NCBI GenBank assembly: GCA_021776565.1
Contig: JAJFFQ010000038.1
Coordinates: forward strand, 1 to 64,000
Source of the DNA: Robiginitomaculum sp.
Lineage (GTDB): Bacteria > Pseudomonadota > Alphaproteobacteria > Caulobacterales > Maricaulaceae
Reading direction: 5' to 3'
Length of the DNA: 64,000 nt
Position numbers and translations under genes: made by a program
Notes under the pieces: model-generated
Seen by the model: only the letters and a program-made list of their open reading frames with translations
What the model was told of the DNA's origin: nothing
Databases searched by the model: none
Shown here: positions 1 to 10,272 of the stretch, piece by piece
Layout: every line of letters begins with the position of its first letter
Position numbering within the stretch: position 1 is the first letter of the stretch

Positions 1-74
1 GTCCGGTCCCCACGTAGTGCTTCAAGCGCAACCTTGGCCTTAAACTGGTCCGAAAACTTCCGTCTCTTCGTCAT
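1..74 (-). CDS. IS3-family transposase OrfA, N-terminal fragment (runs off window)
   Basis: Reading from an ATG at 74-72 leftwards gives MTKRRKFSDQFKAKVALEAL and then RGDR before the window edge. This is the characteristic beginning of the helix-turn-helix OrfA of IS3-group elements, which binds the IS ends and works with the frameshifted OrfAB integrase. Only 24 codons are present, so neither completeness nor activity can be judged. About 65 nt of leader separates the start from the element end near 140, as expected for the left end of an IS3 element. It is too short to have been called as an open reading frame by length. Confidence 0.85.
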   Translation of the reverse strand, partial: MTKRRKFSDQFKAKVALEALRGDR

Positions 75-140
75 TTTGGTGTTCCTTCATCGTGTAGGAA
101 TACACCTTAACAGACTGTCCAAATTTCCAGGACCACTTCA
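1..140 (-). mobile_element. Left end of an IS3-family insertion sequence
   Basis: The element runs leftwards out of the window. Its outer end on the minus strand begins TGAAGTGGTCCTGGAAAT near position 140, followed by TTGGACAGTCTGTTAAGGTG, which has the style of IS3-group inverted repeats, and then by the OrfA start at 74. The first three bases, TGA at 140-138, are also the stop codon of the gene next door. The exact boundary is inferred to within a few bases, because the partner repeat and the target duplication lie outside the window. Confidence 0.75.
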
Positions 141-539
141 CTCCGTATAATCTGCTTCGTGCAAAACCACATTTATCTTCCCCTTGATGTGTGGCGAGGT
201 AACGATCGACACAAATTTGTTTTTATCCAGATGCTCCAAGCATTCTTCTGAACTATCGAACCGCTTTACAAAACTCCACTTTATTGCTGATACAGATGTC
301 TTAGACAAGGCTCTTTGTTCCCTCATATCTTGCCAATCATCTGGAAGGGAGCGACGAGGGTCAACAATGTAAGCTTTTTCAACCCCTAGTGCGTTTATGT
401 TGCGTATCACCGTGCCGATGTTTTTGATATTGCTCGGGCATTCTAAAACAGCAATCAGGTTTTTGCACCGGTAAGGCTTGACCTCATCAGCACGTTGGCG
501 TTTCGCACTTTTTTTCGGGGTTATTTCGTCTGGTTCCAT
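138..539 (-). pseudogene. SpoU/TrmH-family RNA methyltransferase, 3' end removed by IS insertion
   Basis: The 133 residues match the N-terminal half of SpoU-family 2'-O-ribose RNA methyltransferases. The segment LIAVLECPSNIKNIGTVIRN contains the conserved N-IG--IRN motif at about residues 28-47. It is preceded by a basic leader (PKKSAKRQR). The knot-forming C-terminal half with the SAM-binding N-G-ES--G and later motifs is missing. Translation stops at a TGA formed by the first bases of the adjacent IS3 element, so the reading frame ends exactly where the insertion begins. The family normally needs the C-terminal trefoil knot, so the product is probably inactive unless the rest lies beyond the IS. 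No clear ribosome-binding site was seen before the ATG. Confidence 0.75.
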
Positions 540-829
540 AATGGTTTCGCTTTTACGGATCGCTACTGGATAAAGCGTAAGATCGCAGCATAGTATAACT
601 ATGTCCAGAAGAATGCTGATGCCCTCTAAGAGAGGCCAAAGTGACTGTGACCAACATTAGAAAGGTTTTAATTGCTACCGAACGGCCAGTTTTACGCTTC
701 ATCTCCGAGTTATTCCGGCGAACGCCGGAAGGTGAATTCACATTTGCAACACAACTGGATACCGATTTACATCGGTATGACGTGGACGGGAGCAAAGCAC
801 AATCCATATTTCAAATAGGATAATGCCCC
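540..829. other. Intergenic stretch without a supportable gene
   Basis: This 290-nt gap separates the truncated methyltransferase from the htpX-like gene. It contains one degenerate copy of the dispersed palindromic repeat (710-782). Short open frames exist on both strands, but they run through the repeat, have no ribosome-binding site and resemble no family I know. No tRNA or terminator was recognised. Confidence 0.6.
710..782. repeat. Dispersed palindromic repeat, copy 1 (divergent)
   Basis: Two hairpin arms are joined by a spacer. The left arm is TTCCGGCGAACGCCGGAA (713-730). The right arm ends CTGGATACCG (755-764) ... CGGTATGACG (773-782). The layout is the same as the copy at 25936-26004, although the middle has drifted. 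It lies in the intergenic region beside the IS-disrupted gene. Confidence 0.7.
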
Positions 830-1852
830 CTAACCCCACGGGCCTTTTTTTGGATCGGATGGCGCGGCCTCTTTCACAGGGCCGGAATCGCGCCCCCCCA
901 TCATCACCAGTGCTTCCAGGCGCTTGTCCAATGGCGGATGGGTTGAAAACAAACCGCCAAAACCGCCCGAGGCAGCCGGGTTCTCAATAAACATAGATTT
1001 AATATCTCTGGGTGCGCCGGGTAAATCTGCATTGACGGAAATTTTGCGCAGCGCGCTTATCATTGCATCGGGATTGCGTGTCAGATCAACCGCCCCCGCA
1101 TCGGCCAGAAATTCACGCCGGCGTGACAAGGCAAATCTCACCAAAAATGCCAAGGCCCAGGACACGGCTATCACCGCAAACGCGATAAGCACCAACACCC
1201 CGGCATTGCCACCACCAGAGCGTCTGTGCCGGTCATTGCGCCCCAAATTCATATAATACATGCCCCGGAAAATCAGCTCGCCAACAAACGAAAAAATCCC
1301 CACAAAAATTACAGAAACGACCAAAAGTCGCACGTCGCGATTGCGAATATGAGTTAACTCATGGCCCATAACAGCTTCGATTTCCTTAGCGTTCAAGGCT
1401 TCAACAAGGCCAGTCGTTAGCGTTACCGACATTTTGCCTTCCCGTAGGCCACTGGCATAGGCATTGCGCACTGGCGTATCGATGAGGCGCAGTTTTGGCA
1501 TTGGCATACCACGCGAAATGCAAAGGTTTTCCAACAGGTTATAGAGTTCCGGGCTGTCGGTGCGGCTAACCGCCCTGGCCCCTGTTGCTGCATCTATAAT
1601 GGTTTGATGGAAAACCCAGGCTATTCCAAACCAGATCACTGAGCCAACCAGGGCAAAAGGAATATAGCGTGGCAGAGCGTAAAATGCTTCTACAAGTGCC
1701 TGATCCACGCGTCCTTCAACGCCGCTAACCGCTAAAAGCAGGACGCTTAACCCGTAAAGCAGCAGTAAAAGCAAAAACGGGAATCCCGCCAGCAAGGCCA
1801 GGGATTTCCAGTTATTGCTCCATATCTGTGTGCGTAGGCCATAGGCGCTCAT
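830..1852 (-). CDS. htpX: M48-family membrane zinc metalloprotease (HtpX-like)
   Basis: This 340-residue integral membrane peptidase is expected to degrade damaged or misfolded membrane proteins. The zinc motif HELTH lies at residues 164-168 (His164, Glu165, His168). The downstream Glu of REFLAD (about residue 247) is the likely third zinc ligand. Hydrophobic segments lie at about 18-42, 62-82, 177-198 and 218-240, giving the HtpX layout with the active site on the cytosolic side. The C-terminus FSTHPPLDKRLEAL is also typical. It starts 17 nt after lemA, with which such genes commonly form a pair, so co-transcription is likely. Confidence 0.88.
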   Translation of the reverse strand: MSAYGLRTQIWSNNWKSLALLAGFPFLLLLLLYGLSVLLLAVSGVEGRVDQALVEAFYALPRYIPFALVGSVIWFGIAWVFHQTIIDAATGARAVSRTDSPELYNLLENLCISRGMPMPKLRLIDTPVRNAYASGLREGKMSVTLTTGLVEALNAKEIEAVMGHELTHIRNRDVRLLVVSVIFVGIFSFVGELIFRGMYYMNLGRNDRHRRSGGGNAGVLVLIAFAVIAVSWALAFLVRFALSRRREFLADAGAVDLTRNPDAMISALRKISVNADLPGAPRDIKSMFIENPAASGGFGGLFSTHPPLDKRLEALVMMGGRDSGPVKEAAPSDPKKGPWG

Positions 1853-1869
1853 GCGCGCCCCCTACCCGA

Positions 1870-2424
1870 CTAAAACTTTATTGATGGTGCAGAATCAACT
1901 GCTGCACGTTCACTGGCCGCAACCTCAAAGAAATCGCGTATTTCAAAACCAAACTGTTTGGCCAGAAGGACGGCGGGAAATTGCTCTTGAGCTGTATTAT
2001 ACTCAGACACAGCGTTGTTGTAGAAACGCCGGGCGGCGGCAATCTTGTTTTCCACATCCGATAGCTCTGCCTGTAATTGCAGGAAATTGGTGTTGGCTTT
2101 CAAATCCGGATAAGCCTCGGATAGTGCAAACAGGCTTTTCAAAGCGCCAGACAGCATGTTTTCTGCTGCGGCCTGGTCGGGTACATTACCCGCGCTCATC
2201 GCCGCATTGCGTGCGGCAATCACCGCCTCCAGCGTATCTTTTTCGTGTTTGGCATAGCCTTTAACGGTTTCCACCAGATTGGGGATCAGGTCATAACGCT
2301 GCTTTAGCTGCACATCGATGTCCGACCATGCCTGATTGCCGGTTTGCCTGAGCGCCACCAACCTGTTGTAGATGATGACCAGAAAAAAACCGATGGCAAC
2401 GATAATGCCGAGAAAGATGAGCAT
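1870..2424 (-). CDS. lemA: LemA-family membrane protein
   Basis: This 184-residue protein has a single N-terminal membrane helix (about residues 2-22) followed by the helical LemA core. The hallmark stretches are YNRLVALR at about 20-27 and QLKQRYDLIPNLVETVKGYA at about 39-58. LemA proteins are anchored in the membrane with a helical-bundle domain, and their biochemical role is unknown. They are often encoded beside HtpX-like proteases, as here. The ATG has a GGAG ribosome-binding site 7 nt upstream. The length is normal for the family. Confidence 0.92.
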   Translation of the reverse strand: MLIFLGIIVAIGFFLVIIYNRLVALRQTGNQAWSDIDVQLKQRYDLIPNLVETVKGYAKHEKDTLEAVIAARNAAMSAGNVPDQAAAENMLSGALKSLFALSEAYPDLKANTNFLQLQAELSDVENKIAAARRFYNNAVSEYNTAQEQFPAVLLAKQFGFEIRDFFEVAASERAAVDSAPSIKF

Positions 2425-2476
2425 GTGTAATCTCCATAACCAGTAAAAGGTTGTAACCGTTATATAGGCCTAGACA

Positions 2477-4711
2477 CTAGTGTTTTCTAGGCCTGAACAG
2501 CCCGGATCGTGGAAAACCACGCGGGGCCAGGCGGCCAGCCTGCGCACGCTTGCCAAGCCAGTCACGCCAATCCTTGCAGGTTATGGATCGTCCCCCGGGG
2601 TCAGTCCAGACCAGGCCATCCTGTGCGATAAAGGTCATGGCATCGGCAAGACCTCCGTCTTTATAACTTTGCAGTTTAACGCCCTTGCCACGGGCCATCT
2701 TGTTAACCTCGGCAAGAGGGTAACAGAGCATTTTATGGTTCTCGCCAACCACAGCAAGATAATCTCCGGTAATGCGTGTGCAGACAATGGCTTCTGCGGC
2801 AGGGCCAATATTCAGAACCTGCTTGCCCCCCTTGGTCAGCGCAATGATTGCTTTTTCTTCCAGCACAAAGCCATGCCCGGTGGTCGCCGCCACCAGCAGT
2901 TTTGCAGTTGGCTCATGCACAAAAAGGGCAATGGGCGTATGGCTCTCATCCAGATCAATTAACAAGCGGATGGGATCACCATGCCCGCGTCCGCCAGGTA
3001 GCTTATCGCAGGGCAAAGTATAGGCCTTGCCGTTAGAGGCAAACAACACCAGCTTGTCTGTACTTTGCACGGGCACAACAAAAGCCGCTTCATCGCCTTC
3101 TTTGAACTTTATATCAGTAATATCAGTTCCATGGCCTTTTAGCGCCCGTATCCAGCCCTTTTCCGACAACACGATCGTCAGTGGTTCCTTGACCACCATA
3201 GCTTCCAGTACGGCATTACGATCTTGCGGAATAATGTTTGCAAAACTGCTGCGCCGCGCTCCACCTTCAGACTTTGGCCCCAAGAGAACCTTCGCCTGTT
3301 TTATTTCTGTGGTAATTTTGGCCCATTGCATATTCGAATCGGCAAGTAATGCGTTTAACTCTGTTTGTTCACCATGCAGTGTCTCATCTTCGCGTCTTAG
3401 CTCCATTTCTTCCAGCTTACGCAAGGAACGCAAACGCATATTCAGGATGGCTTCGGCCTGGGTTTCGGTCAGAGAAAATGCAGAAATTAAATCCGCCTTG
3501 GGATGATCTTCTTCACGAATAATACGGATCACTTCATCAAGGTTCAAAAAAGCAATTATATAACCGGATAACACCTCCAACCGGTTGGCAATCTTTCCTA
3601 GTCGAGCGCGGGTGCGTCGTTGCAAAACTTCGCGCCTGTGATCCAGCCAGGCCTGTAAGGCTTCACGTAGCGATAACACCCCCGGCGTTCCATCGCTGCC
3701 CAAAACATTCAGATTAAGCGAAATTCGCACTTCCAGATCGCTAAGAGCAAACAGGGATTCCATAAATACATCCGCATCCACGGTACGGCTGCGCGGTTCC
3801 AGCACCAGGCGAATATCTTCTGCGGACTCGTCACGAACATCACCTAAAAGAGGTAGTTTTTTTGTCTCTATGAGCAAGGCAAGCTTTTCAATCAGCTTGG
3901 CTTTTTGCACCTGATAGGGAATTTCCGTGATAACAATCTGCCATTGCCCCCGTGCTAGTTCTTCGCGTTCCCAGCGTGAGCGTAGACGGAAGCCTCCCCG
4001 TCCGCTTGCATAGGCCTCAGCTCGTGTTTGCTCTGGCTCCACAATGATGCCACCTGTGGGAAAATCCGGCCCCGGCACAAACTTCATCAAGGTAGCAATA
4101 CTGGCCCCTGGAAATTTAATAAGATGTGCGGCCGCATCCAGCAGTTCGGCCGCATTATGTGGTGGAATGGACGTGGCCATGCCAACCGCGATGCCATTTG
4201 CGCCATTGGCCAGCAAGTTCGGATAGCCAGCTGGCAAAACCACAGGTTCATCATCTTCGCCGGAATAGGTCGTGCGAAAATCAACGGTGTCTTCATCAAT
4301 ACCTTCAAGCAAAAGGCGTGCAGCAATGGTCAGACGCGATTCTGTATAGCGCATGGCCGCCGCAGAATCGCCATCCACATTGCCAAAATTACCCTGTCCG
4401 TCTACCAGACGGTAACGCTGGGCAAAGTCCTGGGCCAACCTGACCAAGGCATCATAAACTGCCTGATCGCCGTGGGGGTGAAACCGCCCGATAACATCGC
4501 CAACCACACGGGCGCATTTTTTGAAACCGGACTCAGGGTCAAGTTTTAATTCGCGCATTGCAAACAATATGCGCCTGTGCACGGGCTTTAGTCCGTCCCG
4601 AACGTCGGGCAAAGCCCGCTGGGTTATGGTCGAAAGGGAATAAGCCAGATAACGGCTGGAAAGCGCGTCGTCTATGGATTCATCCAGAATAAGCCCCTCT
4701 GTGGCTTTCAT
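2477..4711 (-). CDS. parC: DNA topoisomerase IV subunit A
   Basis: ParC is the DNA-breaking subunit of topoisomerase IV, which decatenates daughter chromosomes together with ParE (not in this window). The breakage-reunion domain is clear. [13 protein letters not shown] lies near residue 41, and the catalytic tyrosine is in AAMRYTESR (Tyr122 counted from the start chosen here). The C-terminal half contains the degenerate beta-pinwheel that wraps DNA. The frame is open 17 codons further upstream, but the ATG at 4711 has GAGG 8 nt ahead and gives the usual [13 protein letters not shown] beginning, so 744 residues are annotated. It is flanked by lemA and a response regulator on the same strand. 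Confidence 0.93.
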   Translation of the reverse strand: MKATEGLILDESIDDALSSRYLAYSLSTITQRALPDVRDGLKPVHRRILFAMRELKLDPESGFKKCARVVGDVIGRFHPHGDQAVYDALVRLAQDFAQRYRLVDGQGNFGNVDGDSAAAMRYTESRLTIAARLLLEGIDEDTVDFRTTYSGEDDEPVVLPAGYPNLLANGANGIAVGMATSIPPHNAAELLDAAAHLIKFPGASIATLMKFVPGPDFPTGGIIVEPEQTRAEAYASGRGGFRLRSRWEREELARGQWQIVITEIPYQVQKAKLIEKLALLIETKKLPLLGDVRDESAEDIRLVLEPRSRTVDADVFMESLFALSDLEVRISLNLNVLGSDGTPGVLSLREALQAWLDHRREVLQRRTRARLGKIANRLEVLSGYIIAFLNLDEVIRIIREEDHPKADLISAFSLTETQAEAILNMRLRSLRKLEEMELRREDETLHGEQTELNALLADSNMQWAKITTEIKQAKVLLGPKSEGGARRSSFANIIPQDRNAVLEAMVVKEPLTIVLSEKGWIRALKGHGTDITDIKFKEGDEAAFVVPVQSTDKLVLFASNGKAYTLPCDKLPGGRGHGDPIRLLIDLDESHTPIALFVHEPTAKLLVAATTGHGFVLEEKAIIALTKGGKQVLNIGPAAEAIVCTRITGDYLAVVGENHKMLCYPLAEVNKMARGKGVKLQSYKDGGLADAMTFIAQDGLVWTDPGGRSITCKDWRDWLGKRAQAGRLAPRGFPRSGLFRPRKH

Positions 4712-4782
4712 TGCCATAACCTCGTGCCGAATCATAAATTCAATGAAGTATATGCCTGGCAATCAACAAAATGGAAAAGTGC

Positions 4783-5352
4783 TCACAGTTCCCAAACGTC
4801 AGCATCGGCCTGTGCAGTGGAAACCGGTTTTTGTCTCTGGCTGGAGGGTTTGGTAGCGTCAAGTATAACCGGTGTTTTCACAATACTCTTCGGCTTTGCT
4901 ACTGGCTTGGATTTCAGATAGATCATGCGGCCATTGCGACGCACTATTTCCCGGTCATCGTTATGCGCAAATCCCATTTTTTTTAAAAGTTCATGAGGAA
5001 CAACCGGTTTTACCAAAAATTGCGTTGCGCCTTTTTGCATAGCCTCAACCAGAATATCGCGCGAACCATGGCCCGTAACTATAATAACAGGTGTGCGGGC
5101 AATATGTTCGTCAGTATGGCACCGGATGCGATCCAGAAACACACTGCCGCCCGCACCTTCCATCAACCAGTCACACAACACCAGGGAAGGACGGGCATTT
5201 TCTATGTCAACACAGGCTTCATTAACACTTTCAAAGGGGCGCACAGAATAGCAGCCAAGATCCCGCAACAGAGCGGCCATAAGCGAACGTATACGCTGCG
5301 AGTCATCAATAATGACAACATCCATTCGTTTAATGGCTTGAGACGTAATCAC
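4783..5352 (-). CDS. Response regulator, single receiver domain with basic tail
   Basis: The first 125 residues form a CheY-like receiver. The acidic pair is Asp16-Asp17, the phosphoacceptor Asp61 (LVLCDWLMEG), the switch Thr93 (IIVTGHG) and the conserved Lys115 (FLVKPVVP). The remaining 65 residues are basic and proline- or lysine-rich, with no recognisable DNA-binding or enzymatic domain. The protein is therefore probably a stand-alone phospho-relay or protein-interaction regulator. The start is a GTG with GGGGA 7 nt upstream; the ATG nine codons later lacks a ribosome-binding site. No cognate histidine kinase is nearby, so its pathway cannot be named. Confidence 0.85.
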   Translation of the reverse strand: MITSQAIKRMDVVIIDDSQRIRSLMAALLRDLGCYSVRPFESVNEACVDIENARPSLVLCDWLMEGAGGSVFLDRIRCHTDEHIARTPVIIVTGHGSRDILVEAMQKGATQFLVKPVVPHELLKKMGFAHNDDREIVRRNGRMIYLKSKPVAKPKSIVKTPVILDATKPSSQRQKPVSTAQADADVWEL

Positions 5353-5599
5353 AAATGTTCCCCAAAAACTTGCATACAGAGCATTTAAAGCAAGAAGGTT
5401 AAAAGATCACATACAAGAGTCTGGATTGTGATTTTTAATCGATAAAGAATCAAAAACGTGCGATATTTTTCTCCATGACGCTGGTTTGCCGAAAAATGGG
5501 TTGCGCCGATGGAACGACTCCATACAAGTTCTCGGTCGGGAAGTCTGAACTGCACGATCACTTTTTGATTAAACAGCAGACCGGCCAAGGGAGCCATAA

Positions 5600-8500
5600 A
5601 TGAAAATCAGCCGCCGTTATACCGATGCAAAAACCGGTGCATATGATGATATTTCATTCAAGCTAACTCAAAGCGAAATTCGCAATCCAGACGGCACTGC
5701 AATTTTTGAAGTTGATAATATCGAGGCACCAACGAACTGGAGTCAGGTTGCGATTGATGTGCTGGCACAAAAATACCTGCGCAAGGCTGGCGTTCCCTCG
5801 GAAACCACTGCCATTGATGAAACTGGCATTCCAGACTGGCTAAGACTGCACAAGGCGACCAAAACAGCAAAGACAGGAGCTGAAACAAGCGTCAGGCAGG
5901 TCTTTGATCGTATGGCCGGCACCTGGACGTATTGGGGCTGGAAACTGGGTTATTTTTCAGAAGAAGAGGACGCCCGGGCCTTTTATGATGAGTTACGTTT
6001 TATGCTGGTCACACAAATGGCCGCGCCCAATTCCCCTCAATGGTTCAACACCGGTCTGCACTGGGCTTATGGGTTAAGTGGCCCGTCCCAGGGGCATTTT
6101 TATGTAGATCAGAAAACAGGAAATGCGCATCGTTCCCAAAACGCTTATGAGCATCCGCAACCCCATGCCTGTTTCATCCAAAGCCTGCGCGATGATCTGG
6201 TCGGTGAAGGCGGCATAATGGACTTGTGGGCGCGCGAGACCCGTATATTCAAGTTCGGATCTGGCTCGGGCACTAATTTTTCAAATTTACGTGGCTCCGG
6301 CGAGCCGTTATCTGGCGGCGGTGTTTCCTCCGGACTGATGAGTTTTTTGCGTGTTGGTGATCGTGCGGCTGGCGCGGTTAAATCCGGCGGCACAACACGG
6401 CGCGCTGCCAAAATGATAATCGTGGATGCAGATCACCCCGATATTGAAGAATTTGTCGATTGGAAGCGCCACGAAGAAGCCAAGGTTGCCGCGCTGGTTA
6501 CTGGCTCAAAAGTTCTCAAAAAACGTCTGAATTCAATCGTCAAATCTTGTGTGCAATGCTCTGGCGAAGAGGAAGACTGCTTCGATCCGGCAAAAAATGC
6601 GGCACTTTTGCGTGAAATTCGCTGCGCCCGGCGCGATGGCGTTCCCGATGGAGCCATAGATCAGGCGTTGCGCCTGGCCCGTCTTGGAATAGACGAAGTT
6701 GACCATACTGTTTTTGATGCAGATTGGGATTCAGAAGCCTATCAAACAGTCTCTGGTCAAAACGCAAATAATAGCGTGCGTGTGACCAATGACTTTATGC
6801 GTGCCGTTGATGAAGATGTTGATTGGGATTTGAAACGCCGCACCAACGGACAAACGCACAAAAGCATTTCTGCTCGAGGGCTTTGGCAGAAAATCGCCCG
6901 CGCCGGGTGGGCTTGCGCTGATCCTGGTGTGCAATTTCACGACACCATCAACGCCTGGAACACCTGTGCTGACACCGAAGAAATAAACGGCTCTAACCCC
7001 TGTTCGGAATATATGTTTCTGGACGATACCGCCTGCAATCTGGCTTCGTTAAACTTGAAAAAGTTCATTGACAGCAATGGCCAGTTTGACGTGGAAAGTT
7101 TTGAACACGCCTGTCGTTTATGGACAATTGTGCTGGAAATTTCTGTGGCAATGGCACAATATCCGTCCAAGACCATTGCCGAACGATCCCATGAATACCG
7201 CACATTAGGACTGGGTTTTGCCAACCTTGGTGGCCTGTTGATGTCCAGTGGACTGTCATATGACTCTGACGCAGGACGCGCCACAGCAGCCAGCGTCAGT
7301 GCCATGATGACCGGTGCGGCCTATAAGACTTCGGCTGAAATAGCAGCAAAGCTTGGTGCGTTCCCGGGCTTTGAAAAAAACCGCAAGTCCATGTTGCGTG
7401 TTATCAGCAACCATATGAAAGCGGCGCAAGGCAGTGAAAAGCTGGATGCTTTTAATGGCCTGGATATGGCACCTCTGCCGCTGGATGCTCGTGCCTGTCC
7501 GTTTTCCAATCTGGCCAGCCGCGCCAGCGCCATTTGGGAAGAAGCCCTTTATGCGGGTAAAACCCACGGTTTTCGCAATGCCCAGGTTAGTGTTGTCGCA
7601 CCCACAGGCACAATCGGCCTGGTGATGGATTGCGATACCACGGGAATTGAGCCGGATTTCGCATTGGTAAAATTCAAAAAACTTGCCGGCGGCGGTTATT
7701 TTCGGATTATCAATCGCTCAGTCCCCGAAGCCCTTGCTGCGCTTGGCTATGACGAAGAGCAAAGCGCGCAAATGTGCGCCTATGCCACTGGACACAGCAC
7801 ACTGAAAGGATCGCCAGAACTTGGATTTAAGGCCTTGAAAGCCAAAGGCTTTACGGACTTTGAACTCGATAAAATTGAAAGTGCCTTAAAAGACGCATTT
7901 GATTTGTGCTTTGTGTTTACGCGCTGGACTTTGGGAGACGGGTTTTGTCGCGACGGGCTTGGGCTGTCTCAGGAACAACTTAACGATCCAAATCTTGATC
8001 TTCTGCAAGCCATTGGCTTCACGTCAACTCAGATCAATGACGCAAATATATATTGTTGCGGGGCCATGACCCTTGAAGGTGCCCCCTTTATGCAACAAGA
8101 ACACCTGCCTGTTTTTGATTGCGCAACGCCGTGTGGGCGCACTGGTACACGTTTCCTAAGCGCGCAAGCGCACTTGCATATGATGGCCGCATCGCAACCC
8201 TTTATTTCTGGCGCAATTTCAAAAACTATCAACATGCCGGTGAATGCCAGCATTGAAGATTGCGCGACTAATTATCACCAGGCATGGACGTTGGGCCTGA
8301 AGGCTGTGGCGCTGTATCGGGATGGCTCAAAACTTTCTCAACCGCTTAGTTCGAGCCTTTTCTCTGATGATGATATGGATGTGCTGGAAGATGCCATGTC
8401 TGCTTCAGCGCCAGAGAAGGCGCGTGTTGTTGCTGAGCGCGTCGTTGAAAAAGTCATAGAGCGCGTTGTTGAAGCACAGGTGAAACGCAAACGGCTGCCC

Positions 8501-9250
8501 GATCGGCGCAAAGGTTACATTCAAAAATCCACGGTGGGTGGTCATAAGGTTTACCTGCACACTGGCGAGTTTGATGACGGCTCTCTTGGTGAAATTTTTC
8601 TTGATATGCACAAGGAAGGTGCAGCCTTTCGCAGTCTGATGAACAATTTTGCCATCGCCATTTCCATAGGTTTGCAATATGGCGTGCCATTGGAAGAGTT
8701 TGTTGAAGCCTATATCTTTACGCGGTTTGAACCGGCTGGCCCGGTTACCGGCAATGACTCCATCAAAAATGCCACTTCCATTCTGGACTATATATTCAGG
8801 GAACTTGCCGTTTCCTATCTTGATCGCGACGATCTTGCTCACGTTGTTCCCGGCGCAGATAACAGCGCCTTGGGTAAAGGTGTAGACGCTGATAAAGAAC
8901 TTCAAAAAAATGCTGTAACAGATTATATTTCCAAAGGGTTTGCTCGTGGGCAATTACCAGAAAACGTCGTTATTCTTAGCCCGCAAGCCTTGAAAACTGC
9001 CGAAGAAAAATGCGCTAATGAGAGCGCAGAAACCATTATGCAGCAAGAAGAAATTGTGCAGGAAAATGGTGGCTCACTTGGCCGAAGCCCTTCTACACGA
9101 CCGGCAGGTTTTATGCCTGATGTGCGTCGACAATCCAAGGCACGGGGCTATACCGGCGACGCTTGCCCTGATTGCGGACACTTCACATTGGTTCGTAACG
9201 GTACGTGCCTGAAATGCGATGTTTGCGGCGCGACCACGGGCTGTTCATAA
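5600..9250 (+). CDS. nrdJ: Vitamin B12-dependent (class II) ribonucleoside-diphosphate reductase
   Basis: This 1216-residue class II reductase makes deoxyribonucleotides using an adenosylcobalamin-generated thiyl radical, so it needs no oxygen and no small subunit. The finger-loop motif NPCSE at residues 466-470 carries the radical cysteine (Cys468). Conserved segments such as [10 protein letters not shown] and [19 protein letters not shown] follow. The C-terminus ends in a zinc-ribbon-like CPDCGH...CLKCDVCG, typical of the long proteobacterial NrdJ, and supplies the redox cysteines. AAGGGAG lies 6 nt before the ATG. No intein or frameshift was seen. No cobalamin riboswitch was recognised in the 247-nt leader. 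Confidence 0.95.
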   Translation: MKISRRYTDAKTGAYDDISFKLTQSEIRNPDGTAIFEVDNIEAPTNWSQVAIDVLAQKYLRKAGVPSETTAIDETGIPDWLRLHKATKTAKTGAETSVRQVFDRMAGTWTYWGWKLGYFSEEEDARAFYDELRFMLVTQMAAPNSPQWFNTGLHWAYGLSGPSQGHFYVDQKTGNAHRSQNAYEHPQPHACFIQSLRDDLVGEGGIMDLWARETRIFKFGSGSGTNFSNLRGSGEPLSGGGVSSGLMSFLRVGDRAAGAVKSGGTTRRAAKMIIVDADHPDIEEFVDWKRHEEAKVAALVTGSKVLKKRLNSIVKSCVQCSGEEEDCFDPAKNAALLREIRCARRDGVPDGAIDQALRLARLGIDEVDHTVFDADWDSEAYQTVSGQNANNSVRVTNDFMRAVDEDVDWDLKRRTNGQTHKSISARGLWQKIARAGWACADPGVQFHDTINAWNTCADTEEINGSNPCSEYMFLDDTACNLASLNLKKFIDSNGQFDVESFEHACRLWTIVLEISVAMAQYPSKTIAERSHEYRTLGLGFANLGGLLMSSGLSYDSDAGRATAASVSAMMTGAAYKTSAEIAAKLGAFPGFEKNRKSMLRVISNHMKAAQGSEKLDAFNGLDMAPLPLDARACPFSNLASRASAIWEEALYAGKTHGFRNAQVSVVAPTGTIGLVMDCDTTGIEPDFALVKFKKLAGGGYFRIINRSVPEALAALGYDEEQSAQMCAYATGHSTLKGSPELGFKALKAKGFTDFELDKIESALKDAFDLCFVFTRWTLGDGFCRDGLGLSQEQLNDPNLDLLQAIGFTSTQINDANIYCCGAMTLEGAPFMQQEHLPVFDCATPCGRTGTRFLSAQAHLHMMAASQPFISGAISKTINMPVNASIEDCATNYHQAWTLGLKAVALYRDGSKLSQPLSSSLFSDDDMDVLEDAMSASAPEKARVVAERVVEKVIERVVEAQVKRKRLPDRRKGYIQKSTVGGHKVYLHTGEFDDGSLGEIFLDMHKEGAAFRSLMNNFAIAISIGLQYGVPLEEFVEAYIFTRFEPAGPVTGNDSIKNATSILDYIFRELAVSYLDRDDLAHVVPGADNSALGKGVDADKELQKNAVTDYISKGFARGQLPENVVILSPQALKTAEEKCANESAETIMQQEEIVQENGGSLGRSPSTRPAGFMPDVRRQSKARGYTGDACPDCGHFTLVRNGTCLKCDVCGATTGCS

Positions 9251-9304
9251 TATCCTTACCCGTTTGTGATGCTATAGGTACAGAATAATAAACGGGTGGA
9301 TAAA

Positions 9305-9799
9305 ATGGCCAGGAATTTTGTGGTCTTTGCTGTGCTATATGCGTTGTTTGCGGCTCATGCTGCCAATGCCCAAAATGCATCACAAATTGAAAAAATTCGT
9401 AATGGTGCAAAGTCCTGCGCACGTTGTAATTTGTTTCAGGCTGATTTTTCTTACCAGAATCTGCCATACCGCACCCTGAACGGTGCACGTTTACGTCAGG
9501 CAAACCTTAGCCTTTCAACCATGGATCATAGCAATTTTTCCGCCGCTGATTTATCTGTAGCCAATTTATTCGGAGGCCGGTTTACCCGTGCCAGTTTCAT
9601 CAATGCCAACCTGCGTAAGGCCAATATGGTTGGCACCTATGTCGGGTACGCAGATTTTACCGGTGCAGACCTTGCCGGTGCCTGTCTTTCAGGTGCCAAT
9701 CTGACCGGCGCCCGCATCACCCAAAGACAACTTGATACAGCATGCGGCGATGCCAGCACCATTTTGCCATCCGGGATGACAGTACCAACCTGTCACTAG
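9305..9799 (+). CDS. Exported pentapeptide-repeat protein
   Basis: The protein has a signal peptide of about 22 residues ([22 protein letters not shown], probable cleavage before QNAS). It then has a run of A(D/N)LXX pentapeptides such as [26 protein letters not shown] and [10 protein letters not shown], predicted to fold as a right-handed quadrilateral beta-helix. Two cysteines (CARCN) precede the repeats. The specific function is unknown, because pentapeptide proteins serve many roles. The ATG at 9305 is preferred over an in-frame GTG at 9296, because GGGTGGA lies just ahead of it. Its stop overlaps the smpB stop from the other strand by 4 nt. Confidence 0.75.
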   Translation: MARNFVVFAVLYALFAAHAANAQNASQIEKIRNGAKSCARCNLFQADFSYQNLPYRTLNGARLRQANLSLSTMDHSNFSAADLSVANLFGGRFTRASFINANLRKANMVGTYVGYADFTGADLAGACLSGANLTGARITQRQLDTACGDASTILPSGMTVPTCH

Positions 9800-10272
9800 C
9801 CACGATCACGCATAAGACGGCCCTGATCACGTTTCCAGTCCCGATCCTTGCTGGTTGCCCGCTTGTCATGCAGCTTTTTACCCGTGGCAATGGCAATTTC
9901 CAGTTTTATTTTTCCCCGTGCGTTAAAATACATCTTTAGGGGTATAAGGGTTTTTCCCTGACGCTGTATAGCAATCAATAACTTGTCTATTTCCTGCCGA
10001 TGCAACAGCAAACGACGTGGACGTGTGGGGTGATGGTTTTGCCTGTTGGCGGCTTCGTAAATCGGGATATTGGCATTGACCAGTTCCAACTGGTTGTCCG
10101 CAACAGCAACATATGACTCGATAATACTGGCCTGACCCTGACGCAGTGCCTTGACCTCTGTGCCGGTTAACATGATCCCTGCCTCGAACACATCATCAAG
10201 ATGATAGTCAAAACGGGCGCGCCGATTATCGGCCACTGTTTTTCGCACAAGGCTGTCTTTACCAGTTGCCAT
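9796..10272 (-). CDS. smpB: SsrA (tmRNA)-binding protein
   Basis: SmpB binds tmRNA and brings it to stalled ribosomes for trans-translation. The 158 residues contain the canonical N-terminal segment [20 protein letters not shown] and [12 protein letters not shown] in the OB-fold. The basic C-terminal tail [19 protein letters not shown] enters the empty mRNA channel. The start overlaps the dapA stop by one base (TAATG), so the two are translationally coupled, a common alphaproteobacterial order. Confidence 0.96.
   Translation of the reverse strand: MATGKDSLVRKTVADNRRARFDYHLDDVFEAGIMLTGTEVKALRQGQASIIESYVAVADNQLELVNANIPIYEAANRQNHHPTRPRRLLLHRQEIDKLLIAIQRQGKTLIPLKMYFNARGKIKLEIAIATGKKLHDKRATSKDRDWKRDQGRLMRDRG

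Noticed and set aside
553-807. 84-codon minus-strand open frame in the same gap
   Set aside because: It reads the same repeat from the other strand. The composition is not protein-like and no start signal was seen.
641-823. 60-codon plus-strand open frame in the first intergenic gap
   Set aside because: It runs through the palindromic repeat copy at 710-782, has no ribosome-binding site and no family similarity.
5353-5599. Cobalamin riboswitch before nrdJ
   Set aside because: A B12-dependent enzyme made this worth checking, but no B12-box-like conserved core or paired arms were recognised in the 247-nt leader.
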